Notes: a model not told the origin generated them from the sequence alone. Positions 7,791-15,480 are shown, numbered from the stretch's first letter. The stretch: DNA of 15,555 nucleotides from JANWJE01 sp044326545 (GCA_044326545.1 JBIRBM010000038.1:1-15555); one strand, 5' to 3'. Made by a program: numbers and translations.

Positions 7791-7842
7791 TTCACCTTAC
7801 GCACCAAAAGTGGTGCCGGTGCGTCAAAGCGTATGTGAATCA
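7791..7842. repeat. Small palindromic repeat between glgB and ligA
   Basis: Outer ends AATTCACCTTACGCA (7791-7805) and GCGTATGTGAAT (7829-7840) are inverted repeats with one gap, and the left end differs by one base over 14 from the terminus of the foldback at 274. Inside, GCACCA/TGGTGC (7801-7816, loop AAAG) is a perfect hairpin, and ACGCACC/GGTGCGT (7799-7805 and 7818-7824) is an alternative pairing. The right arm overlaps the last codons of glgB. The structure may terminate or process the glgB transcript; the only nearby T run on the minus strand is short. Confidence 0.55.
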
Positions 7843-10004
7843 ATTTTAAAAATCATGGTGGCAAGCGGGGCCAAAGCAATGCCAATCCCCATAGGAGATC
7901 CCGCCCCATCTCGAATGATATCGACATTCAAGTTGATTTTTCCCGAGCCCCCAAATGTCTCAGCATCAGAATTAAAGATCTCTTCGGCATGAACAAAATG
8001 TCCAAAATGTATGGCATAATAGGGAAGGTAACTGGCGGAAAAGTGATGGATGCATAACAGTTTTTCTTCTTTTGACTGCCTGAAATAACTGATGACATGA
8101 TTGCGCGTATCGGAAAAATCGACCCATTGAAATGTGTTGTGATGCCCATCTTGTTCCCACAGTGCCGGGTGATTCCGGTAAAAATGATTGATTTGCCTTA
8201 CCAGATGTTGAATGCCCCTATGGGTTGGAAACGCAAGGAGAGACCATTCCATCTCTTCTTTACAGTTCCATTCATTCCATTGCCCGATCTCCCCTCCCAT
8301 AAAGAGCAGTTTTTTTCCCGGCTGGCAAAATAGATAGCTCAACAGAAGGCGTAAATTCGCAAATTTTTGCCAGAGATCTCCGGGCATTTTGTTTAATAAC
8401 GCCTTTTTTCCATGGACCACTTCATCATGTGAAAACACAAGCGCAAAACGTTCTGCAAAGGCATAAATCAGGCCAAATGTCAAATTGTGATGGTGATAAT
8501 GGCGATAAAACGTCTCTTGTGAAAAATAGTGCAAGGTATCATTCATCCATCCCATATTCCATTTTAAATCGAATCCAAGACCTCCTTGCTCGATAGGGTG
8601 GGTGACTCCGGTAAAGGAGGTAGACTCTTCGGCAATCATTAAAGCACCGGGGCAGCGATGATGGACAATCGAATTCATGTGTTTGATAAATTCAATCGCA
8701 TAGAGATTCTCTTTGCCCCCATAGATATTTGCAATCCATTCGCCCTCTTCCCGTCCGTAATCGAGATAAAGCATAGAGGCGACCGCATCGACTCGCAATC
8801 CATCGGCATGCATCTCTTCCAACCAAAATAATGCGTTGGCTATCAGAAAATTAGAGACTTCATGCCGGCCAAAATTGAAAATATGGGTGTGCCAATGAGG
8901 GTGATAGCCTTGACGGGGATCTGCATGCTCATAGAGAGCTGAACCATCAAAACGGCCAAGAGAAAATTCATCCATCGGAAAATGGCCCGGCACCCAATCG
9001 AGAATCACCCCAATGCCGTTTAGATGGAGGTGATTGATGAAGTATTTAAAATCTTTTGGTGTTCCAAATCGGCTCGTTGTTGCATAAAAACCGGAAACTT
9101 GATATCCCCAAGATTCATCTAAAGGATGCTCTTGAATCGGAAGAAGTTCAACGTAGTTAAATCCCATGTCTAAACAATAGAGGGCGAGTTCATGTGCAAT
9201 CTCCCGATAATTGAGAAAGTCGCTCCCCTGTTTTTTCCATGAACCAAGATGCACTTCATAAACAGTCATAGGAAGCGAGGCAAAATGTTTGTGTGTGCGC
9301 TCTTTTACCCACTCGTCATCTTGCCACTCAAATGTTTCAATATCCGTTAAAATGGAGGCTGTGGCCGGCCGTTTTTCACTCATCAAGGCATAAGGATCTG
9401 CTTTGATGAGCCGCGCTCCTTGTTGCGTCATAATTTCAAATTTATACTTTTCCCCCTCTTTTAAACCGGGGATAAAAAGTTCCCAAACACCGCAATACCC
9501 GAGCGCACGCATAGGATTGACCCGTCCATCCCATTCATTGAAGTCCCCAATCACTGAAATAGAGCGTGCGTTTGGTGCCCAAACGGCGAACTTAGCCCCC
9601 TCTACCCCCTCATGGAGAGTCAGGCGCCCTCCCATGCGTTGATAGAGCTGATAATGCACCCCTTTTGCAAAAAGATATTGATCCATCTCACCGAATGTTG
9701 GGCTAAAAGCGTAAGGATCATGAGCTAATAATCCGTTCTGATGAAAGATCCGATAGTCCGATGCCGTTGTAGCAGGAGGAACCGGGTATTCAAAGAGACC
9801 ACTTGGATGGATTTTACGAGCTTCGACAATTTTTCCAAAGAGGGCGAAAAAAATTTGCTGGGCCCCTGGGCGTAACAACCGAATCACGCTCCCCTCTTGC
9901 TTAGAAGAGTGCAAACCTAAGATAGCGTGAGGTTGATAAGAGATCTTTTCGATCATCCGGTTGAATTCGTCATGAGAATCTGTCTTAACATCGATTGGGT
10001 GCAT
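7824..10004 (-). CDS. glgB: 1,4-alpha-glucan (glycogen) branching enzyme
   Basis: A GH13 branching enzyme that makes alpha-1,6 branches in glycogen. From the ATG at 10004 it has 726 residues; the frame is also open from a TTG at 10019 (731 residues, numbering used here), and neither has a clear Shine-Dalgarno sequence. Two N-terminal beta-sandwich domains are visible: N1 with PHAILGLH (30-37) and N2/CBM48 with FAVWAPNARSISVIGDFNEW (144-163). The (beta/alpha)8 barrel carries ELLPIQEHPLDESWGYQ, region I DWVPGHF (341-347), region II DGLRVDA with nucleophile D411, region III IAEEST with acid/base E464, and region IV SHDEVVHGK with D532. KLLFMGGEIGQWNEW and a C-terminal beta domain (from about 640) follow. 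All catalytic residues are present. It resembles chlamydial GlgB closely by memory. It is the first gene of the leftward run. Its last residues, DSHTL, are encoded by the arm of a palindromic repeat. Confidence 0.96.
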   Translation of the reverse strand: MHPIDVKTDSHDEFNRMIEKISYQPHAILGLHSSKQEGSVIRLLRPGAQQIFFALFGKIVEARKIHPSGLFEYPVPPATTASDYRIFHQNGLLAHDPYAFSPTFGEMDQYLFAKGVHYQLYQRMGGRLTLHEGVEGAKFAVWAPNARSISVIGDFNEWDGRVNPMRALGYCGVWELFIPGLKEGEKYKFEIMTQQGARLIKADPYALMSEKRPATASILTDIETFEWQDDEWVKERTHKHFASLPMTVYEVHLGSWKKQGSDFLNYREIAHELALYCLDMGFNYVELLPIQEHPLDESWGYQVSGFYATTSRFGTPKDFKYFINHLHLNGIGVILDWVPGHFPMDEFSLGRFDGSALYEHADPRQGYHPHWHTHIFNFGRHEVSNFLIANALFWLEEMHADGLRVDAVASMLYLDYGREEGEWIANIYGGKENLYAIEFIKHMNSIVHHRCPGALMIAEESTSFTGVTHPIEQGGLGFDLKWNMGWMNDTLHYFSQETFYRHYHHHNLTFGLIYAFAERFALVFSHDEVVHGKKALLNKMPGDLWQKFANLRLLLSYLFCQPGKKLLFMGGEIGQWNEWNCKEEMEWSLLAFPTHRGIQHLVRQINHFYRNHPALWEQDGHHNTFQWVDFSDTRNHVISYFRQSKEEKLLCIHHFSASYLPYYAIHFGHFVHAEEIFNSDAETFGGSGKINLNVDIIRDGAGSPMGIGIALAPLATMIFKIDSHTL

Positions 10005-10310
10005 GATCAAGGTTATCAATCTAGAGTGTTGAATGAAGAATGTGCATGATTTTTTTCTTCTCTATTTAAAGGATTTTTAAGAAAGCCTCTTAGAGAACGA
10101 TGATCTTAACTCATGATTGAAAATCATGAAACAAGTAATTTAGGAAAAGTGTGCCACACTCCGCTTTTGATTCGAAGGAGACGAAAACCGAATCTCATGG
10201 ATGTTAAAAGTATTTTTTTAAAATGTCTGTTTGTGTTTACTGAAATTGTCTGTCCAATCAAATATTGAGTGATTGTCAATTTTAGTACGGGTTCTTAGCG
10301 ATAAATTCCT

Positions 10311-10424
10311 CAGACGTGTCATCAATTGCTAATCGCCTCTCTTCAAGATGATTTCTCAAACGATGTGACCACCCGCTTGGAAAGAACTTGAATAAAGGGT
10401 GATGATCAATTGATGATACGCCCT
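10311..10424. repeat. 114-bp foldback element, second family
   Basis: The ends are inverted repeats: 10311-10328 against 10407-10424, with TCATCAATTG identical and 14 of 18 positions matching overall. Complementarity continues inward, ATCGCCTCTCTTCAAG against the complement of CTTGAATAAAGGGTGAT, giving arms of nearly 40 nt. The terminal motif (consensus TTAGGGCGTGTCATCAATTG) recurs in the hairpin at 11900-11930. It has no coding capacity and is probably a non-autonomous miniature element or its degraded remains. Confidence 0.55.
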
Positions 10425-10428
10425 AGAA

Positions 10429-10457
10429 TTGACGAAAATCGTCAAACTTTGTATGAG
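10429..10457 (+). promoter_or_regulatory. Candidate promoter with overlapping dyad for the collagen-like gene
   Basis: TTGACG (10429-10434) and TATGAG (10452-10457) are separated by 17 bp, matching the housekeeping sigma-factor spacing with near-consensus boxes. TTGACG also forms a perfect inverted repeat with CGTCAA (10440-10445, loop AAAAT), so the -35 box lies within a dyad that could bind a regulator. The leader to the ATG at 10606 would be about 140 nt and would include the palindromic repeat at 10491-10585. Confidence 0.4.
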
Positions 10458-10490
10458 ACAAGTGAATAAAAATCCATTAAACTTAATCCC

Positions 10491-10585
10491 TCACCCTGAA
10501 AACAAAGCGTGCCATTTTGTTTGAAGCGAAAACTTTTGCAAGAATTCGCCTTCAGTCCGAATTGCCTCCTTCTTCAATAGGGTGA
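10491..10585. repeat. Palindromic intergenic repeat in the leader of the collagen-like gene
   Basis: TCACCCT (10491-10497) is inverted as AGGGTGA (10579-10585). The core 10506-10540 is related to 5607-5641 upstream of sodC: both begin AGCGTG, contain TGAAGCGAAA and end in CT.TT..GC, each over 35 bp. The two copies have opposite orientation relative to their downstream genes. Confidence 0.5.
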
Positions 10586-10594
10586 ATTCATAAA

Positions 10595-10599
10595 AGGAG
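10595..10599 (+). promoter_or_regulatory. Ribosome binding site of the collagen-like gene
   Basis: AGGAG, six bases before the ATG at 10606. It decides the start, which also gives a clean signal peptide. Confidence 0.75.
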
Positions 10600-10605
10600 C
10601 TCTCC

Positions 10606-11826
10606 ATGTCTTTTTTTTGGCCTTCACTTTTAACCCTCACTTTATCGCTCACTCTTTCGGGGGCTTACACAAATGCCAACCCACATAACACCCATCGCGA
10701 TTCTCTTGCTCGATTTTCTGACAAAGAGGTTTCATTTAAAAAAGCAGATGAAATTTTTGAGCTTTTCGATGATTCTCCAGACGAATTCAATTTACTGGTC
10801 AAAGAACAGGATCATCATGGAGGCGAAGTTCTTTTTTACTACCTTAAAGACGAAAAAGTCATTCTCAAACAACAGATTTCGCCAGACAACGAGATTGTCG
10901 ACTCCATTTTCTACGTCAATGATTGCAATGACACCTCCGCCTCGTTAAAACGAGATATCAACGCCTTACAACATTTGATTGATTCCGATCCTTTCCTAAA
11001 CGAGGAGAAGAACACATCGAATTTTGATTGTCACCATCATCATCGTTATCGCAAAGATCGCAAAGATAAAGAGTGTCGAAGAGGACCTGCAGGGCCTACG
11101 GGAGCTAACGGAGCCACAGGACCTACAGGACCGAGAGGACCTGCCGGAGCAGACGCAACAGGAGGAAGCGGCACAACAGGACCCACAGGACCCACAGGAG
11201 CAGCAGGTGCAATTGGAGCCACGGGAAATACAGGACCTACTGGAAGTACAGGGGCAACAGGAGCCGGTTTTACGGGAGCGACAGGCTCGACCGGCGCAAC
11301 GGGTGCCGGAGCAATCATTCCTTTTGCTTCAGGGTCGGGGATTACCATCACCACTGTCGTTGGAGGGTTGTTAAATGCGCCCGCTTATGTAGGTTTTGGC
11401 TCCTCATTTAATGGCTCAGCTCCCATCTCCGGCGTGATTGACCTAACCGGTTCAGCAGGCATTAACCTCAACATGGCATTTTCAATGCCTCGAGCCGGTA
11501 CAATCACATCGATAGCCGCCTATTTTAGCACACAAACCGGCCTGACTCTTCTTGGGTCTACCATCTCGATCACGGCACAACTCTATTCCTCGCCTACACC
11601 CGATAATTCTTTTACTGCCGTTCCAGGTGCTAGCGTCACGTTGGCTCCTACATTAACAGGGATCATCGCTGCAGGAGCAATCAGTAACGGAATTGTAACG
11701 GGTTTAAACATTCCAGTGACTGCGCAAACGCGTTTATTAATGGTCTACTCTGCTACTGTCACTGCAGGTGTTGACGTAGCCTCTACTATTATCGGCTACG
11801 CTAGTGCAGGATTGACAATCGAATAA
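10606..11826 (+). CDS. Secreted collagen-like protein with BclB-type (exosporium) C-terminal domain
   Basis: A 406-residue protein with a Sec signal peptide (about residues 1-24, hydrophobic LLTLTLSLTLSG). Residues 25-155 form an acidic, unrecognised domain ending in a His/Lys/Arg-rich stretch with cysteines (DCHHHHRYRKDRKDKECRRG). Residues 160-235 are a collagen-like run of Gly-X-Y triplets, strongly biased to GPT, GAT and GST, with breaks at ADATGGS and GAGFT. Residues 236-406 (from AIIPFASGSGITITT to the end) match my memory of the BclB C-terminal domain of Bacillus exosporium glycoproteins: IDLTG, FSMPRAGTITSI, ITAQLYSS, PGASVTLAP, IPVTAQTRLL and GYASAG. That domain plus GXT triplets is the architecture of exosporium filament proteins, so a trimeric, surface-exposed stalk with a globular tip is likely. 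In a chlamydia its function is unknown; adhesion or a surface coat is inference, and horizontal acquisition is plausible. It stands alone: divergent from glgB and separated from mfd by two hairpins. Confidence 0.88.
   Translation: MSFFWPSLLTLTLSLTLSGAYTNANPHNTHRDSLARFSDKEVSFKKADEIFELFDDSPDEFNLLVKEQDHHGGEVLFYYLKDEKVILKQQISPDNEIVDSIFYVNDCNDTSASLKRDINALQHLIDSDPFLNEEKNTSNFDCHHHHRYRKDRKDKECRRGPAGPTGANGATGPTGPRGPAGADATGGSGTTGPTGPTGAAGAIGATGNTGPTGSTGATGAGFTGATGSTGATGAGAIIPFASGSGITITTVVGGLLNAPAYVGFGSSFNGSAPISGVIDLTGSAGINLNMAFSMPRAGTITSIAAYFSTQTGLTLLGSTISITAQLYSSPTPDNSFTAVPGASVTLAPTLTGIIAAGAISNGIVTGLNIPVTAQTRLLMVYSATVTAGVDVASTIIGYASAGLTIE
11083..11310 (+). repeat. Collagen-like Gly-X-Y triplet region
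   Basis: Encodes residues 160-235. About two dozen triplets, mostly GXT with GPA, GAD, GPR and GAA variants, interrupted twice. Threonine in the third position is typical of bacterial collagens of the Bacillus BclA/BclB kind. Nucleotide runs of GGA, ACA and CCT codons make this a likely site of triplet gain and loss. Confidence 0.85.
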
Positions 11827-11856
11827 CCAATCTAAAATCTAAAGGAGCGGGGCTTT

Positions 11857-11896
11857 TCCTCTGACGATAGCGACAATGAGTGGTATCGTCAGAGGA
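11857..11896. terminator. Perfect 13-bp hairpin after the collagen-like gene
   Basis: TCCTCTGACGATA (11857-11869) pairs with TATCGTCAGAGGA (11884-11896) around a 14-nt loop, starting 30 bp after the stop codon. No T run follows, so it may be a weak terminator, an RNA-stabilising structure or a repeat. Position favours a 3' end function. Confidence 0.5.
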
Positions 11897-11899
11897 ACA

Positions 11900-11930
11900 T
11901 TAGGGCGTGTCTATTGATGACACGCCCTAA
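11900..11930. repeat. Short perfect hairpin carrying the second-family repeat end
   Basis: TTAGGGCGTGTC (11900-11911) and GACACGCCCTAA (11919-11930) are perfect 12-bp arms around a 7-nt loop. The sequence through the loop, TTGATGACACGCCCTAAAATTCA, continued beyond the arm, matches TTGATGATACGCCCTAGAATTGA at 10410 with few differences. It appears to be a collapsed or minimal copy of the foldback at 10311-10424, and may double as a terminator ahead of mfd. Confidence 0.55.
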
Positions 11931-12038
11931 AATTCACTAGCCTTTTAGGTGTCAATCGCTTATTCTTTTTTTGGCGCATGGTCAATTTTCATCTAGGCCA
12001 TCTTCGCCTTTCAGAACATTTATAGGTCTTAAGAGAGG

Positions 12039-15000
12039 ATGCTTAAGGAATTATTGCGCAGCAAGCGGCTCCAATCTTTGCAGCACGCCTTGGAAAATCA
12101 AGATCTTGTCCTGATCGAGGAGTTATGGAATCCTCCAAAAGCGCTTGTTGCTGCACTGGCTCAACAAGCAACAAATAAACACATCCTGATTTTAACAGGA
12201 GCTAGCCAAGAAGAGACGCGCCTATTCCATGATTTTGCACTCTTTACACACCGCCCTGTTGTCGATTTTCCCTCTTGGGAAACTCACCCTTGCGAACAAA
12301 TCCCTCCAAGCCCCGATATTGTCGGAGAAAGATATCAAGTTTTAAAAAACATTCTCCATTCATCAGAGCCTCACATTATCTTGACCGGTTTACAAGCCTG
12401 CTTGCAAAGACTCATTCCCCCTTCTTTGTTTCAAACCCTTTCCCTCACCTTAAAAATAGGCAAAAGCCCTCCATTTCAACATTTGATTGAGCAGCTTATC
12501 GTGATGGGCTATCACAGACGCCCCATCGCGTCAGACAAGGGAGAATTTGCGATTCGAGGAGGAATGATTGATATTTTCCCCGTCTCTTCTCCGGATCCCT
12601 TCCGCCTTGAATTTTGGGGGGATGATCTTGAATCGATCCGGATCTATGATCCGATCGGGCAAAAATCGATCCGCCCTGTCGAGCAACTCGATATCGGACC
12701 GGGAGTTGAAATGGAGCTGCTCAATCAGCAACCCCTTCAATCCACTCTTCTTGACTATTTAGGCCCTCAAACACTTGTGATCTTTGACGACTTGCTCGCA
12801 CTTGAAGAGCGCTACGCATCGCTCATCAGCATGGGTGAAAAAAATCGAGCCTTCAGTTCGATTGAAGAATTTCTCGATGAGTTGCAGGGTTATCAAAAAA
12901 TTTTTTTAACCCCTCGCCCGGTTGAAGAGTTAAGTGACGTGAAACGGCTTGATGCAAAAGGAGCCTCTTACTATTCACAGCAGACAATTTTTCATGAGTT
13001 AAGCTTTGAGATGTTCAATCGTGAATGGAAAGTCAAACGATGGCGCCACCCCTTCAATACCTTGACCGGTTTTTTATTCAGACAAGAGGAGGGGGAACCA
13101 ACCGGCGATGAATTGCTGGCCCGTTTATCGTCTCTATCGCGCCGCACATGCGAGCTCCATTTCCTTTGCAACAATGCATTAGAGCAAAACAATTTGCACA
13201 AGCGTCTGCTAGATGCCGGTGTCTGCCTACCCACACACACCTCTTACCATCTCCACTATCTCTCCTCCGGATTGGTCATCCAAGACATCGACTGCCTTTT
13301 GTTTCCCCTGACTGAAATCACCCATCGCTATAAAATACGCCGGCAAAAACTGCGCAGCACCTATCACAACTCTGTGGCAGAAACGTACGATCTACTAGCC
13401 GGAGAGACGGTCGTCCATTTGAACAATGGAATTGGGAAATTTTTGGGGATCGAAAAAAAAGTCAATCATCTGGGCATTCCAAGCGAATTTTTCACCATCG
13501 AATATGCGGGCAACGCTAAACTCTACGTCCCTTCAAATCAAGCCCACCTCATCACAAAATATATCGGCGCCAACGAAACGCTCCCTAAGCTTAGCACCCT
13601 CGGAAGCCTACGATGGAAAAAAACGAAGGAACAAACAGAACGGGCCATTCTAGGATATGCCTCCGACCTCTTAAAGAACTATGCACATCGGGCGATTTGC
13701 CAAGGATTTGTCTACCCGCCAGATAGTGATGACCTCATCGCATTTGAAGCAGAATTTCCCTTTGTTGAAACAGAAGATCAGCTCGCAGCCATTTCAAATC
13801 TTAAAGAAGACATGTCTTCCTCTAAGGCAATGGATCGTCTCATTTGCGGAGATGTGGGGTATGGCAAAACCGAAGTGGCAATGCGTGCTGCATTCAAAGC
13901 CGTTGTGGATGGAAAAAAGCAGGTGGCCGTTTTGGTTCCCACAACGGTATTGGCGATGCAGCACTATGAAAATTTTGTCGAGCGAATGGCCAATTTCCCC
14001 GTTAATATCGGCGTGCTTTCCCGTTTCCGGACAAGTAAGCAAATGAAAGAGACATTAGAGGGAGTGGCAAAAGGATCTATCGACATTGTGATTGGAACTC
14101 ATCGGGTGATCAGCGACGATGTGAGATTTCACGATTTAGGGCTGATCATCATCGATGAAGAGCAACGCTTTGGCGTGAGAGCCAAAGAACACCTCAAAAA
14201 AATCAAAATAGGAGTCGATTGTCTCACCTTGTCGGCAACACCTATTCCACGCACGTTATACATGTCGCTCATTGGGGCGCGCGACATGTCTGTGATTAAC
14301 ACCCCTCCCCAAGATCGCCTTCCGATTAAAACGATGATTGCCGAACCGACAGATCAAACGATTCAACAAGCTCTTTTAAGAGAGCTTTCACGTGATGGAC
14401 AAGTCTTTTTCATTCACAATCGTGTCGAAACCATTTACGGCGTAGCCAATCGAATCCAATCCCTTTTGCCCCAAGCTAAAGTCTTAGTGGCCCACGGCCA
14501 AATGGCCACCGGTGAAATTGACGCCACATTCCACGCCTTTAAAAACGGACAGGCTGATATTTTAATTGCGACGACGATTGTAGAAAATGGAATTGACATT
14601 CCCAATGCCAATACCATCTTCATCGATCGAGCCGATCATTTTGGAATGGCCACACTCTATCAATTAAGAGGACGGGTCGGCCGTTGGAATCGTCGAGCCT
14701 ATTGCTATTTTCTGGTTTCAAATCTCAGTCTCTTGCCGGACATCTCAAAACAGCGCCTCCAAGCGTTAGCTGAAGCGAGCGGGTATGGAGGAGGAATGAA
14801 AGTGGCAATGCGCGATTTAGAGATTCGAGGAGCCGGCGATATCTTAGGAACAGAGCAATCGGGGCATGTCTCCTCTATCGGCTTTCATCTGTATTGCAAA
14901 CTGCTGAAACGGACCATCCAAGCGCTCCAAGGAAACATTCCAAGTATTACAACTGAGACAAAAATAGAGCTTTTGATCGATGCCCGCCTCCCAGAAGAGT

Positions 15001-15323
15001 ATGTCAATGAAGTGACTCTTCGAATGGAGATCTATCAACGCCTTGGAGAAGCACTCTCTTGGGAAGAGGTTGATACCATTTGGGAGGAGATTCAAGATCG
15101 GTTTGGAGCCGCTCCTCAACCGGCGCAATGGCTCTATCGCCTCACCCGTATTCGAGTGTTTGCTTCACTCCATGGATTGACTTTGATTAAACAAGAAAAA
15201 CTCTCTTTAACCCTAGAGAAAAAGAAGGGAAAAGAGGTGACGGTACGAAAATTGCTCACCCCAAAATATCAAACACCTGAAGAGATGGAAACCAAATTGA
15301 TCGCTGAGTTGAAAAAGACTTGA
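12039..15323 (+). CDS. mfd: Transcription-repair coupling factor (SF2 DNA translocase)
   Basis: A 1094-residue Mfd, near the usual length. It displaces RNA polymerase stalled at DNA lesions and recruits UvrA. The UvrB-like N-terminal module includes GEFAIRGGMIDIFP (168-181) and FRLEFWGDDLESIRIYDP (188-205). The CarD-like RNA polymerase interaction domain lies at about 452-515 (GETVVHLNNGIGKFLGI). The translocase has Walker A GDVGYGKTE with K610, THRV, DEEQ at 706-709, LSATPIPRTL, and in lobe 2 ATTIVENGIDIPNANT and QLRGRVGR. The TRCF C-terminal domain follows from about 975. All motifs are intact. The ATG at 12039 directly follows AGAGG without a spacer, so the start is a little uncertain; a TTG at 12054 has AAGGA four bases upstream. 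The stop codon lies a few bases from the end of an IS200/IS605-type element. Confidence 0.96.
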   Translation: MLKELLRSKRLQSLQHALENQDLVLIEELWNPPKALVAALAQQATNKHILILTGASQEETRLFHDFALFTHRPVVDFPSWETHPCEQIPPSPDIVGERYQVLKNILHSSEPHIILTGLQACLQRLIPPSLFQTLSLTLKIGKSPPFQHLIEQLIVMGYHRRPIASDKGEFAIRGGMIDIFPVSSPDPFRLEFWGDDLESIRIYDPIGQKSIRPVEQLDIGPGVEMELLNQQPLQSTLLDYLGPQTLVIFDDLLALEERYASLISMGEKNRAFSSIEEFLDELQGYQKIFLTPRPVEELSDVKRLDAKGASYYSQQTIFHELSFEMFNREWKVKRWRHPFNTLTGFLFRQEEGEPTGDELLARLSSLSRRTCELHFLCNNALEQNNLHKRLLDAGVCLPTHTSYHLHYLSSGLVIQDIDCLLFPLTEITHRYKIRRQKLRSTYHNSVAETYDLLAGETVVHLNNGIGKFLGIEKKVNHLGIPSEFFTIEYAGNAKLYVPSNQAHLITKYIGANETLPKLSTLGSLRWKKTKEQTERAILGYASDLLKNYAHRAICQGFVYPPDSDDLIAFEAEFPFVETEDQLAAISNLKEDMSSSKAMDRLICGDVGYGKTEVAMRAAFKAVVDGKKQVAVLVPTTVLAMQHYENFVERMANFPVNIGVLSRFRTSKQMKETLEGVAKGSIDIVIGTHRVISDDVRFHDLGLIIIDEEQRFGVRAKEHLKKIKIGVDCLTLSATPIPRTLYMSLIGARDMSVINTPPQDRLPIKTMIAEPTDQTIQQALLRELSRDGQVFFIHNRVETIYGVANRIQSLLPQAKVLVAHGQMATGEIDATFHAFKNGQADILIATTIVENGIDIPNANTIFIDRADHFGMATLYQLRGRVGRWNRRAYCYFLVSNLSLLPDISKQRLQALAEASGYGGGMKVAMRDLEIRGAGDILGTEQSGHVSSIGFHLYCKLLKRTIQALQGNIPSITTETKIELLIDARLPEEYVNEVTLRMEIYQRLGEALSWEEVDTIWEEIQDRFGAAPQPAQWLYRLTRIRVFASLHGLTLIKQEKLSLTLEKKKGKEVTVRKLLTPKYQTPEEMETKLIAELKKT

Positions 15324-15329
15324 TGATGT

Positions 15330-15480
15330 CACGTCTGTGACTACTCCCTCGCCTAAAGGCGAAGGCTTCTAGGGATTGCTCCCAAGCCATCTAGTCCGAT
15401 GGCTAAAATATTTCGTGCAGCATTGAAATCCCTGTGTACATTATACCCACAAGAAGAGCAATTGTGTTGTCTTTCATTTA
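15330..15480 (-). ncRNA. Predicted omega-RNA (reRNA) region of TnpB
   Basis: In IS200/IS605 elements the 3' part of tnpB and the right end are transcribed together as the guide RNA scaffold, with the guide taken from the flanking DNA past the right end. The hairpin at 15349-15362 and GTAGTCAC next to it match that arrangement. Limits given are approximate and the call rests on family knowledge, not on a covariance search. Confidence 0.4.

Larger units (their letters stand above)
10005..10605. other. Divergent spacer between glgB and the collagen-like gene
   Basis: This 600-bp region has no convincing gene. From left to right it holds about 290 bp of A+T-rich sequence that should contain the glgB promoter (not pinpointed), the foldback at 10311-10424, a candidate promoter with a dyad at 10429-10457, and a palindromic repeat at 10491-10585 in the leader of the rightward gene. 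A 23-codon frame at 10197-10268 was judged unsupported. Confidence 0.6.

Noticed and set aside
10197..10268. 23-codon frame with a hydrophobic middle (MDVKSIFLKCLFVF)
   Set aside because: The only purine-rich site (AAGGAG at 10175) is about 16 bases away, too far for a ribosome binding site, and length gives no support.
11046..11354. 102-codon minus-strand frame opposite the collagen region, rich in Pro, Val and Ala
   Set aside because: It is the mirror of GGN-rich triplet codons, which cannot give stops on the other strand. It has no ribosome binding site and the plus-strand frame is clearly the gene.
11024..11374. 116-codon plus-strand frame overlapping the collagen region, Gln/Glu/Leu-rich
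   Set aside because: It is a frame-shifted reading of the same triplet repeat; the composition follows from the repeat and there is no start signal.
11900..11930. Simple Rho-independent terminator
   Set aside because: The stem is perfect but no T run follows on either strand, and its sequence matches a repeat found elsewhere, so it is called a repeat with possible terminator activity.
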